A stretch of 64,000 bases of DNA from Bog-756 sp963727955 (GTDB lineage: Bacteria; Actinomycetota; Acidimicrobiia; Acidimicrobiales; RAAP-2). Positions 44,692 to 52,841 of this stretch are shown here, piece after piece. Both the position numbers and the translations under genes were made by a program. The DNA is taken from assembly GCA_963727955.1 (NCBI GenBank), contig CAVSII010000007.1:332523-396522 (forward strand). The letters are read 5' to 3'. The notes beneath the pieces are model-generated. The model had not been told where the DNA came from. It did no database searches and saw only the letters and a program-made list of their open reading frames with translations. Every line of letters starts with the position of its first letter. Position 1 is the first letter of the stretch.

Positions 44692-46857
44692 ATGATACGG
44701 GTGGTCCAAAGTAGTAAGTGGCTCCGGCTGATTGCGGCCAGTCTGGTTCTCGTTGCGGGAGTGGCAATCTTAACGGCCAGCTCAGCACAGGGAGCGGTTG
44801 ACAACCCGGGTACGGGCCTTTCGACAAACTTCGATTGGGCAGGTCTAGTCCTTCAAGACGGAGGTTGGCCTACTTCGACTCAAAATCTGGCCGTTGTCTC
44901 CGAATGGATGCGAGCAGAGAATGTCGTTTCCACCTGGTGGGAGGACCCGGGTGTTTCAATAAACAATCCGCTGAACAACGGTTACGGCTCGGGCGGTGGG
45001 TCTGGCTTGGGGAGCTATCCAGATCTGCCCACGGCGGCGTTCTACGTCGCGGCCAACCTCGAGCGATCGTGCTGTGGATATTCAACAATCACCGCAGATC
45101 TGGCAGTATCGGCGGCCCCTAGCGTGACCGCATCCGCTATCTGGGCTTCGTCTTGGTCATCCTCGCATTATCGAAATGGAGCTGACTGGAGCTTAAAACC
45201 CGTAAGCATCGTCGCAGCCCCAGAAGCGAATTGGGGCAGATCTACTGGACCGATTAGCTATGGCTCAGCCGCCGCAGTACTGAACGAGACTACGAATCTT
45301 TCATCGGTGTTCGTTCAAGGACCAGGCAATAGTCTCGATGAATATTGGGACACCGGGGGCGGAACTTGGCATGGTCCGCTAACTATCGGAGGATCTGGTA
45401 CAACCTTTTCCTCGCCTTCCGCAACACTGAACCAGGGTACGAATCTCGCCCAGGTCTTCGCTGAGGGACCCGATAACAGCCTCAACCTCTTCTACGATAC
45501 TGCTGGCGGAATTTGGCAAGGCCCCGTCTCGATCGGCAACGCTGGCACGACCTACTCGGCTCCCGCCGCCACTCTCGACCAAAGCACTGACCTCAACCAG
45601 GTCTTCGCTGAAGGTCCCGGCAACAGTCTCAACATGTTCTATGACCAGTCCGGCGGAGTCTGGAACCAAGGCGGGCTGTCGATCGGCAACGCTGGCACGA
45701 CCTACTCGGCTCCCGCCGCCACTCTCGACCAAAGCACTGACCTCAACCAGGTCTTCGCTGAAGGTCCCGGCAACAGTCTCAACATGTTCTATGACCAGTC
45801 CGGCGGAGTCTGGAACCAAGGCGGGCTGTCGATCGGCAACGCTGGCACGACCTACTCGGCTCCCGCCGCCACTCTCGACCAAAGCACTGACCTCAACCAG
45901 GTCTTCGCTGAAGGTCCCGGCAACAGTCTCAACATGTTCTATGACCAGTCCGGCGGAGTCTGGAACCAAGGCGGGCTGTCGATCGGCAACGCTGGCACGA
46001 CCTACTCGGCTCCCGCCGCCACTCTCGACCAAAGCACTGACCTCAACCAGGTCTTCGCTGAAGGTCCCGGCAACAGTCTCAACATGTTCTATGACCAGTC
46101 CGGCGGAGTCTGGAACCAAGGCGGGCTGTCGATCGGCAACGCTGGCACGACCTACTCGGCTCCCGCCGCCACTCTCGACCAAAGCACTGACCTCAACATG
46201 GTTCTCGCTCAAGACTCGGACAATGTTCCTGAGCAGTTCTACGACGAGTCCGGCGGTGTCTGGCAGGGACCGGACACCGTTACGGGACCGCTTCCATCGT
46301 CCCAGGCGCCGTCGATTACGAGTAGCTCTGCAACTACGTTTGTGTCCGGAACTGGAAACTATTTTGAAGTGACCGCGTCGGGTTCGCCCATGCCGGACTT
46401 TGCGGAATCGGGGCCACTGCCCAATGGAGTCAGCTTCAATGATAACGGAGACGGTACCGCTACCCTGTCAGGTGTTCCTCCTGCGGGTACGTCGGGTAGC
46501 TATCCGATCACGATCACAGCAAACAACTCTGTTTCTCCTGAGGCTGTGCAATCGTTCGTTCTCACGGTTGTCCAAGTTGCGATAACAAGCTCTTCTGTTC
46601 CACTGGGAGCGGTTGGAACCAAATATTCAGCTGCGCTAACTGCAAGTGGTGGCAACCCGCCCTACAAATGGTCGCTGGCTAAAGGATCTACTCCTCTACC
46701 GCCTGGTCTCAAACTCAAAGCCACGGGTGTGATCTCCGGCAAGGCGAAGACCGCTGGGACGTATCCATTCAGCGTTCAGGTTGTGGATACGAAGACTAAG
46801 ACGAAACCCAAGACGCAGAACTCTGCGACGGCATCTCTATCGATCATGATCTCGTAG
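44692..46857 (+). CDS. Secreted protein with seven-repeat beta-propeller (PLL-like lectin) and two Ig-like domains
   Basis: 721 aa. A signal peptide (residues 1-35, ending 'SSAQGA') precedes an unidentified domain with 'FDWAGLV', 'STWWEDPG' and 'NNPLNNGYG'. From about residue 185 to 530 there are seven repeats of about 50 aa, each with 'G-x-(S/T)IG', 'ATL(D/N)Q(S/G)T(D/N)L', 'GP(G/D)NSL' and 'FYD..GG(V/I)W', as in seven-bladed PLL-type lectins. Two putative-Ig (He_PIG-like) domains end the protein. Four consecutive repeats are identical in DNA. No sortase or membrane anchor. Probably binds a surface ligand; the ligand is unknown. Confidence 0.75.
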   Translation: MIRVVQSSKWLRLIAASLVLVAGVAILTASSAQGAVDNPGTGLSTNFDWAGLVLQDGGWPTSTQNLAVVSEWMRAENVVSTWWEDPGVSINNPLNNGYGSGGGSGLGSYPDLPTAAFYVAANLERSCCGYSTITADLAVSAAPSVTASAIWASSWSSSHYRNGADWSLKPVSIVAAPEANWGRSTGPISYGSAAAVLNETTNLSSVFVQGPGNSLDEYWDTGGGTWHGPLTIGGSGTTFSSPSATLNQGTNLAQVFAEGPDNSLNLFYDTAGGIWQGPVSIGNAGTTYSAPAATLDQSTDLNQVFAEGPGNSLNMFYDQSGGVWNQGGLSIGNAGTTYSAPAATLDQSTDLNQVFAEGPGNSLNMFYDQSGGVWNQGGLSIGNAGTTYSAPAATLDQSTDLNQVFAEGPGNSLNMFYDQSGGVWNQGGLSIGNAGTTYSAPAATLDQSTDLNQVFAEGPGNSLNMFYDQSGGVWNQGGLSIGNAGTTYSAPAATLDQSTDLNMVLAQDSDNVPEQFYDESGGVWQGPDTVTGPLPSSQAPSITSSSATTFVSGTGNYFEVTASGSPMPDFAESGPLPNGVSFNDNGDGTATLSGVPPAGTSGSYPITITANNSVSPEAVQSFVLTVVQVAITSSSVPLGAVGTKYSAALTASGGNPPYKWSLAKGSTPLPPGLKLKATGVISGKAKTAGTYPFSVQVVDTKTKTKPKTQNSATASLSIMIS
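45529..46198 (+). repeat. 150-bp perfect tandem repeats inside the beta-propeller gene
   Basis: The unit beginning TCGATCGGCAACGCTGG starts at 45529, 45679, 45829, 45979 and 46129. The first four copies are 150 bp and identical; the fifth diverges after about 46198. Synonymous sites are identical too, so the copies arose very recently or are homogenised. Confidence 0.92.
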
Positions 46858-46948
46858 AGCCGACCCAAAGTTAACGCTCGGAGCAAGCAGAACAACTGCT
46901 CAAATTGAACCGGCCTGGGTTTGACGGAGACTCTTTTGTTTGGTTCTC

Positions 46949-47902
46949 TCATGCCGCGTTGGCTTGAGATTGGTGACGATAGTCGGCTTCGAACTCGGCC
47001 GGCGTCTGGTCGTCGAGCTCTGAGTGGAGTCGCTCCTCGTTGAACCACGACACCCATGCGCAGGTCGCGGTTTCGAGGTCGTCGAGCCCCTTCCACGGGC
47101 CGCCGTTGGCCGCGAGGGCGGCCGGGTTGCGGTGCAGCTCGGTCTTGAAGATCCCCATCACCGACTCGGCCATGGCGTTGTCGAAACTGTCGCCCACGGT
47201 GCCGATCGAGGGGGCCGCTCCGACGTCGCTGAGGCGTTCGGTGTAGCCGATGGAGGTGTACTGGCTTCCGGCGTCGGTGTGGCAGACAAGGCCGTCCAGC
47301 GTGGTGTTGCGCCGGGTCCATGCCGCCATGTTGAGCGCGTCGATCACGAGCTCGGCGGTCATCGAACGGGCGGCCTTCCAGCCGACCAGGCGACGCGAGT
47401 AGACGTCGATGATGAAGGCGACGTAGACGATGCCCGACCACGTCGAGCAGTAGGTGAAGTCCGCCACCCAGAGGGCATCGGGTCGGTCGGCGGTGAAGTT
47501 GCGTTTCACCAGATCGGGCGCCCGGGGGTTGGCCGGGTCGGGCTTGGTGGTGAAGCGCTTCTTGGCCCGGCTGGCGCCCTGCATGTCGTTGGCTCGCATG
47601 AGGCGAGCCACCTGGTCCCGCCCGGCCTCGATGCCGGCCCTTTGGGCCGCCTTCCAGAGCTTGCGCCGTCCGTAGACCGAGTAGTTGTGTATCCACAACG
47701 CCACCAACAGCGGCGCCAGGACGGCGTCCCGGAGCGCTCGGGCTGAGGGCGGGCGGACCTTGGCGTCGTAGTAGGTGGAGGGGGCGACCTGGAGGACCTC
47801 GCAGATCGACTCGACCCCCCATCGACACCCACCGGACTCACGGTCGCGGTGGGCGTCGATGAAGGCGGCTACTTCGTGCGTCGGCGGTCGAGTTCCGCCC
47901 CA
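46949..47902 (-). CDS. IS3-family transposase OrfB (made as OrfAB by -1 frameshift)
   Basis: The integrase core has DDE residues in 'LWVADFTYCS', 'VCHTDAGSQY' and 'NAMAESVMGIFKTEL'. The frame opens immediately after the T7 slip site and reads 'FIDAHRDRESGGCRWGVESI' with no stop, so the fusion would be intact. An internal TTG at 47707 could be mistaken for the start. The element looks potentially active. Confidence 0.92.
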   Translation of the reverse strand, partial: WGGTRPPTHEVAAFIDAHRDRESGGCRWGVESICEVLQVAPSTYYDAKVRPPSARALRDAVLAPLLVALWIHNYSVYGRRKLWKAAQRAGIEAGRDQVARLMRANDMQGASRAKKRFTTKPDPANPRAPDLVKRNFTADRPDALWVADFTYCSTWSGIVYVAFIIDVYSRRLVGWKAARSMTAELVIDALNMAAWTRRNTTLDGLVCHTDAGSQYTSIGYTERLSDVGAAPSIGTVGDSFDNAMAESVMGIFKTELHRNPAALAANGGPWKGLDDLETATCAWVSWFNEERLHSELDDQTPAEFEADYRHQSQANAA

Positions 47903-48201
47903 AAAAAACTGGCTGCCGCCTGCAAGATGTCGTTGGCTCGGTGGAGCTCCTTGACCTCTTTGCGCAGCCTGACCAGCTCGTCGTGCTCGACCGCAGTCAA
48001 CCCGGGCTGACGTCCGGCATCAACCTCGGCCTGCTTCACCCACAGCCGCAAAGACTCCGTGCCCACGCCCAACTGGCGGGCGACCCGGGAGATCACCCCC
48101 TGATCGCCCGGGTCCTCGAGCCGGAGCTCGCGGACCATGCGCACGGCACGCTCCTTCAGTTCAGGCGGATACCGCTTCGATGACGGTCGCTTCTTGTCCA
48201 T
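47869..48201 (-). CDS. IS3-family transposase OrfA
   Basis: 110 aa. Helix-turn-helix 'RYPPELKERAVRMVRELRL' and 'VARQLGVGTESLRLWVKQAE', then a leucine-zipper region 'ELVRLRKEVKELHRANDIL'. OrfA binds the IS ends. Near its end T7 (47902-47908) permits a -1 shift into OrfB, the normal way this family makes the OrfAB transposase. Confidence 0.93.
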   Translation of the reverse strand: MDKKRPSSKRYPPELKERAVRMVRELRLEDPGDQGVISRVARQLGVGTESLRLWVKQAEVDAGRQPGLTAVEHDELVRLRKEVKELHRANDILQAAASFFGAELDRRRTK

Positions 48202-48255
48202 AACTCCATCCTCGCTTCCAAGGTATGGAGTCTCCGGGGATCCCAGGCCGGTTCA

Positions 48256-48765
48256 TCCTACCTGCCCAAGGAGATGGCCAGCATCGTCGACCGGCGACTG
48301 GCGCTCATCTTCGCCCAGCCCGACTGGCGCAAGGGTCTCGACGCCGCCAAGCGTCTCGCCAAAGAGCTCGAAGCAGACCATCCCGACGCCGCAGCCTCGC
48401 TGCGAGAAGGGCTCGAGGACATGTTCACCGTCCGACGGCTCGGAGTCGGCGGCACCCTCGCCAAGACGCTCACCACAACCAACTGCATCGAGTCGATGAT
48501 CTCGATCACCCGGCGCACCACCGGCCGGGTGACCCGCTGGAAGGACGGCTCGATGAAGAAACGATGGATCGCCGCAGGCATGCTCGAGGCCGAGCGGTCG
48601 TTCCGTCGAGTGCGCGGTCACAACGACATGAAGAAGCTAGTCGTAGCGCTTCGCCGCGAAGTCAGCACCGACGTTGTCACACCCACCCAGTACGATCAGG
48701 CAGCAGCTTGAACAACCAGTGGCCACCGCTTAACTTCAACAGCGAACGGGACACCCTCCCAGCAC
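48256..48765 (+). pseudogene. IS256-family transposase, C-terminal fragment
   Basis: The reading frame to 48711 encodes only the last 150 residues or so of a mutator transposase, including 'SLREGLEDMFTVRRLGVGGTL', the 'TNCIESMISI' segment with catalytic Glu, and 'RWIAAGMLEAERSFRRVRGH'. The 5' part is missing at the IS3 boundary (48255). A right terminal region (GTGGCCACCGCTTAAC) follows to about 48765. It differs from the intact IS256 element at 7.3 kb. Confidence 0.85.
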
Positions 48766-48860
48766 CAGCACCGAGCCCGTTTGCCAAGTCCCTGGCCCAG
48801 TTCAGGTGCACCTGCGCTCGGCTAAGGCGCTTTTCTAGTTCATCTACCGATGCCACAGCC

Positions 48861-49035
48861 CTACCGACAGATACTTGGTGCCACGTGCTCGATCTCGAAG
48901 GAAGCCCAACACTTCTTCTTGAGATCGTAGCCGTGACCAGCCCAGCCGGCGTTGATGATCCGGGCGTTGCCGTTGCCCTGAAGCCACTCGACCGCCGGAA
49001 TGAAGTCGGCGTCTCCCGTAACAAGGATCACCACC
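48861..49035 (-). pseudogene. NYN-domain (LabA-like) nuclease, C-terminal remnant
   Basis: The minus strand encodes 'ILVTGDADFIPAVEWLQGNG', the conserved late motif of NYN/PIN-like RNases with a metal-binding Asp, then a short tail. The N-terminal half is gone and replaced in frame by IS481-family transposase sequence. A third frame further on ('VDELEKRLSRAQVHLNWARDL') may be the gene's original tail. Confidence 0.6.
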
Positions 49036-49613
49036 ATCCGTGAGTAGTCGTCCACGAAGTCGAGGGTCTCGACTTTCATCCCCTCTTCGGCTCCGTCGTC
49101 GATGGACCAGTGGGTCATGTCGGCCTGCCAGGTCTCGTTGGGGAGGGCCGCTTCGAAGCGCTGCCAGGAGCTCCGCGGCCGCTTCTGGGGCTGGGGGGTG
49201 ACAAAGCCCCGTCGGACGAGAGCCCGGTGGATGGTGGAGCGCCCCGGGGCCATCCCGTGCCGTTGTCGCAGGTGGTACTGGATCGTGAGGGGGCCGGCGT
49301 CGAGGCCCTCCTCGTCCAGGTGCTTGCGCAGGGTGACGATCTCGTTCTCGAGCTCGCCCGGGATCTGGGTGGGTCGCCCATGGGGTGCGGTCGAGCGTCG
49401 GGCCAGGGCCTCGTAGCCGCCGGAGCGGTAGCGGGAGACCTGTTTGGCCACCCAGGACCTTCGACATGTCGAGGGACGAGGCCACCGATCGGATCGACCG
49501 GCCCTCCACCACCACAGCTTCAACGGCATAGCGGGCACGGTCCATGAACACCACCTCAGCAGGTGTCCACGATGTCCTGGGACATGGTGTCCACTAAGTC
49601 ATGGAACGGGACA
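49036..49613 (-). pseudogene. IS481-family transposase remnant, frameshifted and 3'-truncated
   Basis: The N-terminus ('MVFMDRARYAVEAVVVEGRSI', GTG 49554) is in one frame; after about 49465 the +1 frame carries 'SWVAKQVSRYRSGGYEALAR', 'TIQYHLRQRHG' and 'NETWQADMTHW' (first catalytic Asp), ending at 'FVDDYSRMVV'. There the sequence passes directly into the NYN remnant, so the rest of the catalytic core is missing. The outer end reads TGTCCC inward from 49613, as expected for this family. Confidence 0.8.
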
Positions 49614-49614
49614 T

Positions 49615-49646
49615 TGCCGTGGGCGCCTTGTGACGTCGCGAGGGGA
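49615..49646 (+). repeat. Right att-like direct repeat
   Basis: Copy of the tRNA-Arg 3' end and adjacent DNA, one mismatch in 32 bp. It contains only the end of the tRNA, so it is not a second gene. It begins 1-2 bp beyond the outer end of the IS481-family remnant. Confidence 0.8.
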
Positions 49647-50007
49647 GAGCAGGAGAACGGCAGCGGGGCGACCCCAAAAGCGGCGCGCAGGACCCGGCCA
49701 CCCCGATCCCAAAGCGGCAGCGGCGGAGCGGCCCGGCGCCCGGCGCCCACCCGAACGGGGGCGAGGGGCGCCGGCGGGGAGGGGGCTTGAGGTTCAGCGC
49801 TCCGGTTACTGGGTGACCCACAACGAATCCTCTTTGAAGACATGGTTGGAAGACTCGGTCGAAACGCCAGAGGGACTGAGATCGGCCCGGAGATGACCGC
49901 TCTCCGTGGCCTTCTAAGCGCCCAGGTTCATTTTCTGGGCGAGAAGAGCGGCCAGGTGCTAAATAAGGCGGTTGGATCCGGAGATCAGCGGCGAAGGGCG
50001 GCGGGTT
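49647..50007. other. GC-rich spacer upstream of the pentapeptide-repeat gene
   Basis: About 360 bp with no supportable gene. The first part is low-complexity and very GC-rich; the last part becomes more AT-rich and should hold the promoter of the gene at 50008, whose ribosome site is GAAGGGCGG near 49993. Confidence 0.5.
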
Positions 50008-52719
50008 ATGTCAATGAAGCGGTTGAAGCGGGGATCGGTTGGACTTGCCGTCGTTGCACTCGTCGCCCTCGGGGTTCCGGGAATCGCTGGAGCCGCTGCA
50101 AAGTCGAGTTCTTCGGGCACGCCGACGATCAAGAGCTTTAAGGCAAGCCCGTCGTCTCTCGCCAGTGCCGGTGGATCGGTGACGCTGTCGGCGACTGTGA
50201 CTGGCGGCACGACATGCGCACTGTCTTCAACGACGACGGTCCCAGGACTGCCCCCGACAGTGACCTGCGGGACAATCTCGGTTCCGCTGACACTACCGGC
50301 GAATACCACCACGAAGGCGGTCAGCTACAAGTTCACTCTCTCAGCGACCGCCACCAAGACCGCCAAGGCCACGACAACGGTCAAGGTCGCAGCTCTCGTC
50401 CCACCGAGCGTTGTGTCGTTTTCGGCAACGCCCACTTCGCTGCCCCAGACAGGCGGTTCGGCGACGCTGTCAGCTTCGGTCACGGGCGCAACCAGTTGTG
50501 CGTTCTCTGTGTCTCCGACAGTCACGGGGCTTCCCGACACGGTGCCCTGCACGAGCGGAACAGCTACGGTACCAGTGACGCTGCCAGCCAACACCACCAC
50601 TAAGGCGGCCAAATACACCTTCGCCTTGTCGGCTATCGGAGCGACCACAGTCAAAGCCACCTCAGTCAACGTGACGGTGGCGGCGAAGGCAAAGACGAAG
50701 TCTCCCAAACCCAAGGTGATTTCGTTCACCGCCGCTCCTCAGACGCTTCAGGCAGACGGTGGTCCAGTGTTATTGGCGGCGGAAGTATCGAGTGGAAACC
50801 TCTGCACCTTCTCTTCCGCCCCCACCAATCCCATTATCAATGGGTTTCCAGTCACCGAAGGATGTCCTTTGGGGTCGGCGTCGACCACCGTGAACCTCGG
50901 CCCAAACATTGGCTATAGCCCTGAGACGTTCACTTTTAATCTGAAGGTCACTGCGCCAACCGGCTCCGGCACGGCCACCAAATCCGTCACTGTGACCATC
51001 GAGCCGGAGCCGACATCGCTGACTATTTCACCGACCACCTCGTCGATCGCCCCAGGTGGATCGCAGACCTACGTAGTCACCGGCTACGACGAAGACAACA
51101 ACAGTCTCGGTGTCGATACCGATGCAACTCTAGACATCAGCGGGACCGGAACCTGTGAAGGATTCACCTGTACCGCAAATGATGCAGGCAGCTACACGGT
51201 GACGGCCACCGATGGCTTCGCCACGGCCGATGCCACGCTCAATGTAGATGCGGTGGCATCCCTGACTCTCTCACCTAACACCTCCACGATCGCCCCTGAT
51301 GGCTCGCAGACCTATGTGGTGACTGGCTACGACGCCGACGGAAACAATCTCGGCCCGGACATCAATGCCACGCTGGCGATCGCACCGGATGGCAGCTGTA
51401 CGGGGTACACCTGTACAGCGAGTGCGCTCGGGCCCCATACGGTCACGGGCACCGACGGCACCGCCACTGGCCAGGCGTCGCTGGCTGTTGAAGATTGTTC
51501 CAATCTCGTCCCGTACGCTGACCTGGAAGGTTGTGATCTTTCGGGCCAAAACCTGAACGGTATCGACCTGACCGGCGCCGATCTGACAGACGCCAACCTG
51601 AACGACACAAACCTGACCAGCGCCACCCTGACCAGCGCCGACCTGTACGAAGCCACCCTGACCAGCGCCGACCTGGTGGACGCCACCCTGACCGACGCCA
51701 CCCTGGACGACGCCGACCTCACCGGCGCCGAGCTGACCGGCGCCGACCTGACCGACGTCGACCTGGACGGCGCCGACCTGACCGACGCCACCCTGACCAA
51801 CGCCACCCTGTATGGCACCGAGCTGTACGGCGCCGATCTGACCGGCGCCGATCTGACCGGCGCCGATGATCTGACCTACGCCTACCTGCCCGACGCCAAC
51901 CTGACCGACGCCGACCTGACCGACGCCAACCTGACCGGCGCCGAGCTGTATGGCGCCACCCTGACCGACGCCAACCTGTCCGGCGTCGACCTGTCCGGCG
52001 CCGAACTCGATGGCGTGGCGTCCGGGGGCATCACTGGTTCCGCCCCCGAAGCGCTTCCATCAGACTGGGAGTCTGTCGACGGTTATTTGATCGGCCCCGA
52101 CGCCAACCTAGATGACGCCACCCTGTCCGACGTCGACCTGTCCGGCGTCGACCTGTCCGATGCCTACCTGTCCGACGCCAACCTGACCGGCGCCAACCTG
52201 TCTGGTGCCGACCTGTCCGACGCCTACCTGTACGACGCCAACCTGTCTGGTGCCGACCTGTCCGGCGCCACCCTGACCGACGCCACCCTGGAGGAAACCG
52301 ACCTGACCGGCGCCGATCTGACCGACGCCAACCTGACCGGCGCCGAGCTGTACGACGCCACCCTGACCGACGCCAACCTGTCCGGCGTCGACCTGTCCGG
52401 CGCCGATCTCGATGGCGTGGCGTCCGGGGGCATCACTGGTTCCGCCCCCGAAGCGCTTCCATCAGACTGGGAGCTGGTCGACGGTTATTTGATCGGCCCC
52501 GACGCCTACCTGCCCGACGCCAATCTGACAGACGCCAACCTGTCCGGCGCCGACCTGTCCGGCGCCTACCTGTACGACGCCAACCTGACCGACGCGAATC
52601 TCTCTGGTGCCGACCTGACCAACGCCGAACTTCAGGGAATCACATGGTCGAACACAACCTGCCCGGACGGCACGAACAGCAACAGCGACGGCTACTCCTG
52701 CATCAACAACCTTGGCTAA
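50008..52719 (+). CDS. Secreted multi-domain Ig-like and pentapeptide-repeat protein
   Basis: 903 aa. Signal peptide 'MSMKRLKRGSVGLAVVALVAL' with cleavage after 'GIAGA'. Then three similar 75-85-residue Ig-like units ('SLASAGGSVTLSATVTG', 'SLPQTGGSATLSASVTG', 'TLQADGGPVLLAAEV'), two Big-type repeats ('SQTYVVTGYDEDNNSLG', 'SQTYVVTGYDADGNNLG'), and from about residue 500 a long run of A(D/N)L-type pentapeptides that should form a right-handed quadrilateral beta-helix. A segment with 'GVASGGITGSAPEALPSDWE' and 'VDGYLIGPDA' occurs twice, 402 bp apart. No wall anchor. Likely a surface or matrix protein. Confidence 0.85.
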   Translation: MSMKRLKRGSVGLAVVALVALGVPGIAGAAAKSSSSGTPTIKSFKASPSSLASAGGSVTLSATVTGGTTCALSSTTTVPGLPPTVTCGTISVPLTLPANTTTKAVSYKFTLSATATKTAKATTTVKVAALVPPSVVSFSATPTSLPQTGGSATLSASVTGATSCAFSVSPTVTGLPDTVPCTSGTATVPVTLPANTTTKAAKYTFALSAIGATTVKATSVNVTVAAKAKTKSPKPKVISFTAAPQTLQADGGPVLLAAEVSSGNLCTFSSAPTNPIINGFPVTEGCPLGSASTTVNLGPNIGYSPETFTFNLKVTAPTGSGTATKSVTVTIEPEPTSLTISPTTSSIAPGGSQTYVVTGYDEDNNSLGVDTDATLDISGTGTCEGFTCTANDAGSYTVTATDGFATADATLNVDAVASLTLSPNTSTIAPDGSQTYVVTGYDADGNNLGPDINATLAIAPDGSCTGYTCTASALGPHTVTGTDGTATGQASLAVEDCSNLVPYADLEGCDLSGQNLNGIDLTGADLTDANLNDTNLTSATLTSADLYEATLTSADLVDATLTDATLDDADLTGAELTGADLTDVDLDGADLTDATLTNATLYGTELYGADLTGADLTGADDLTYAYLPDANLTDADLTDANLTGAELYGATLTDANLSGVDLSGAELDGVASGGITGSAPEALPSDWESVDGYLIGPDANLDDATLSDVDLSGVDLSDAYLSDANLTGANLSGADLSDAYLYDANLSGADLSGATLTDATLEETDLTGADLTDANLTGAELYDATLTDANLSGVDLSGADLDGVASGGITGSAPEALPSDWELVDGYLIGPDAYLPDANLTDANLSGADLSGAYLYDANLTDANLSGADLTNAELQGITWSNTTCPDGTNSNSDGYSCINNLG

Positions 52720-52768
52720 GTGACCTGCACAGGACAGCTCGGATTACTCTCCTGTCTGTGTGGGCCAT

Positions 52769-52800
52769 CCCCGATCACCTGTATAACCGGTGATCTGGGG
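52769..52800. terminator. Bidirectional terminator hairpin
   Basis: CCCC-GATCACC (52769-52779) pairs with GGTGATC-T-GGGG (52789-52800): 11 bp with one bulge and a 9-base loop. It lies between the convergent pentapeptide-repeat gene and the SDR gene, where a shared terminator is expected. Confidence 0.75.
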
Positions 52801-52841
52801 CAACCGACGCCTGCTCGCTAGCGCGGCACGTTCACATGGTC

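Larger units (their letters stand above)
46906..48255 (-). mobile_element. IS3-family insertion sequence (1,350 bp)
   Basis: Inverted ends TGAACCGGCCTGGG...CGGAGACTC are at 46906-46933 and, inverted, 48228-48255 (about 28 bp, five mismatches). OrfA and OrfB lie on the minus strand with a slippery T7 at the frame change. No 3-4-bp target duplication is visible, so one flank has probably been rearranged. Immediately right of it lies the interior of an IS256-family transposase gene. Confidence 0.88.
44396..49646. mobile_element. Putative 5.2-kb island integrated at tRNA-Arg(CCU), degraded by insertion sequences
   Basis: The 32 bp from 44396 (last ten bases of the tRNA gene plus 21 bp beyond its discriminator) recur at 49615-49646 with one mismatch, as attL/attR would. 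Between them are direct repeats, one secreted beta-propeller gene and three layers of IS debris, but no integrase. Either the integrase was lost to IS-driven deletion, or the island was moved by an integrase elsewhere. The right copy abuts the outer end of an IS481-family remnant. Confidence 0.65.

Noticed and set aside
45529..46198. Regular repeats considered as a CRISPR array
   Set aside because: The repeats are 150 bp, contiguous, without spacers, and lie in frame inside a coding sequence.
45379..46212. Minus-strand repetitive 277-codon frame
   Set aside because: It is the reverse of the 150-bp repeats in the propeller gene; its repeats follow from the DNA repeats and it lacks a start with ribosome site.
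49615..49646. Possible second tRNA gene
   Set aside because: Only the 3' end of the tRNA-Arg sequence is present; no D-arm, anticodon arm or 5' acceptor strand precedes it.
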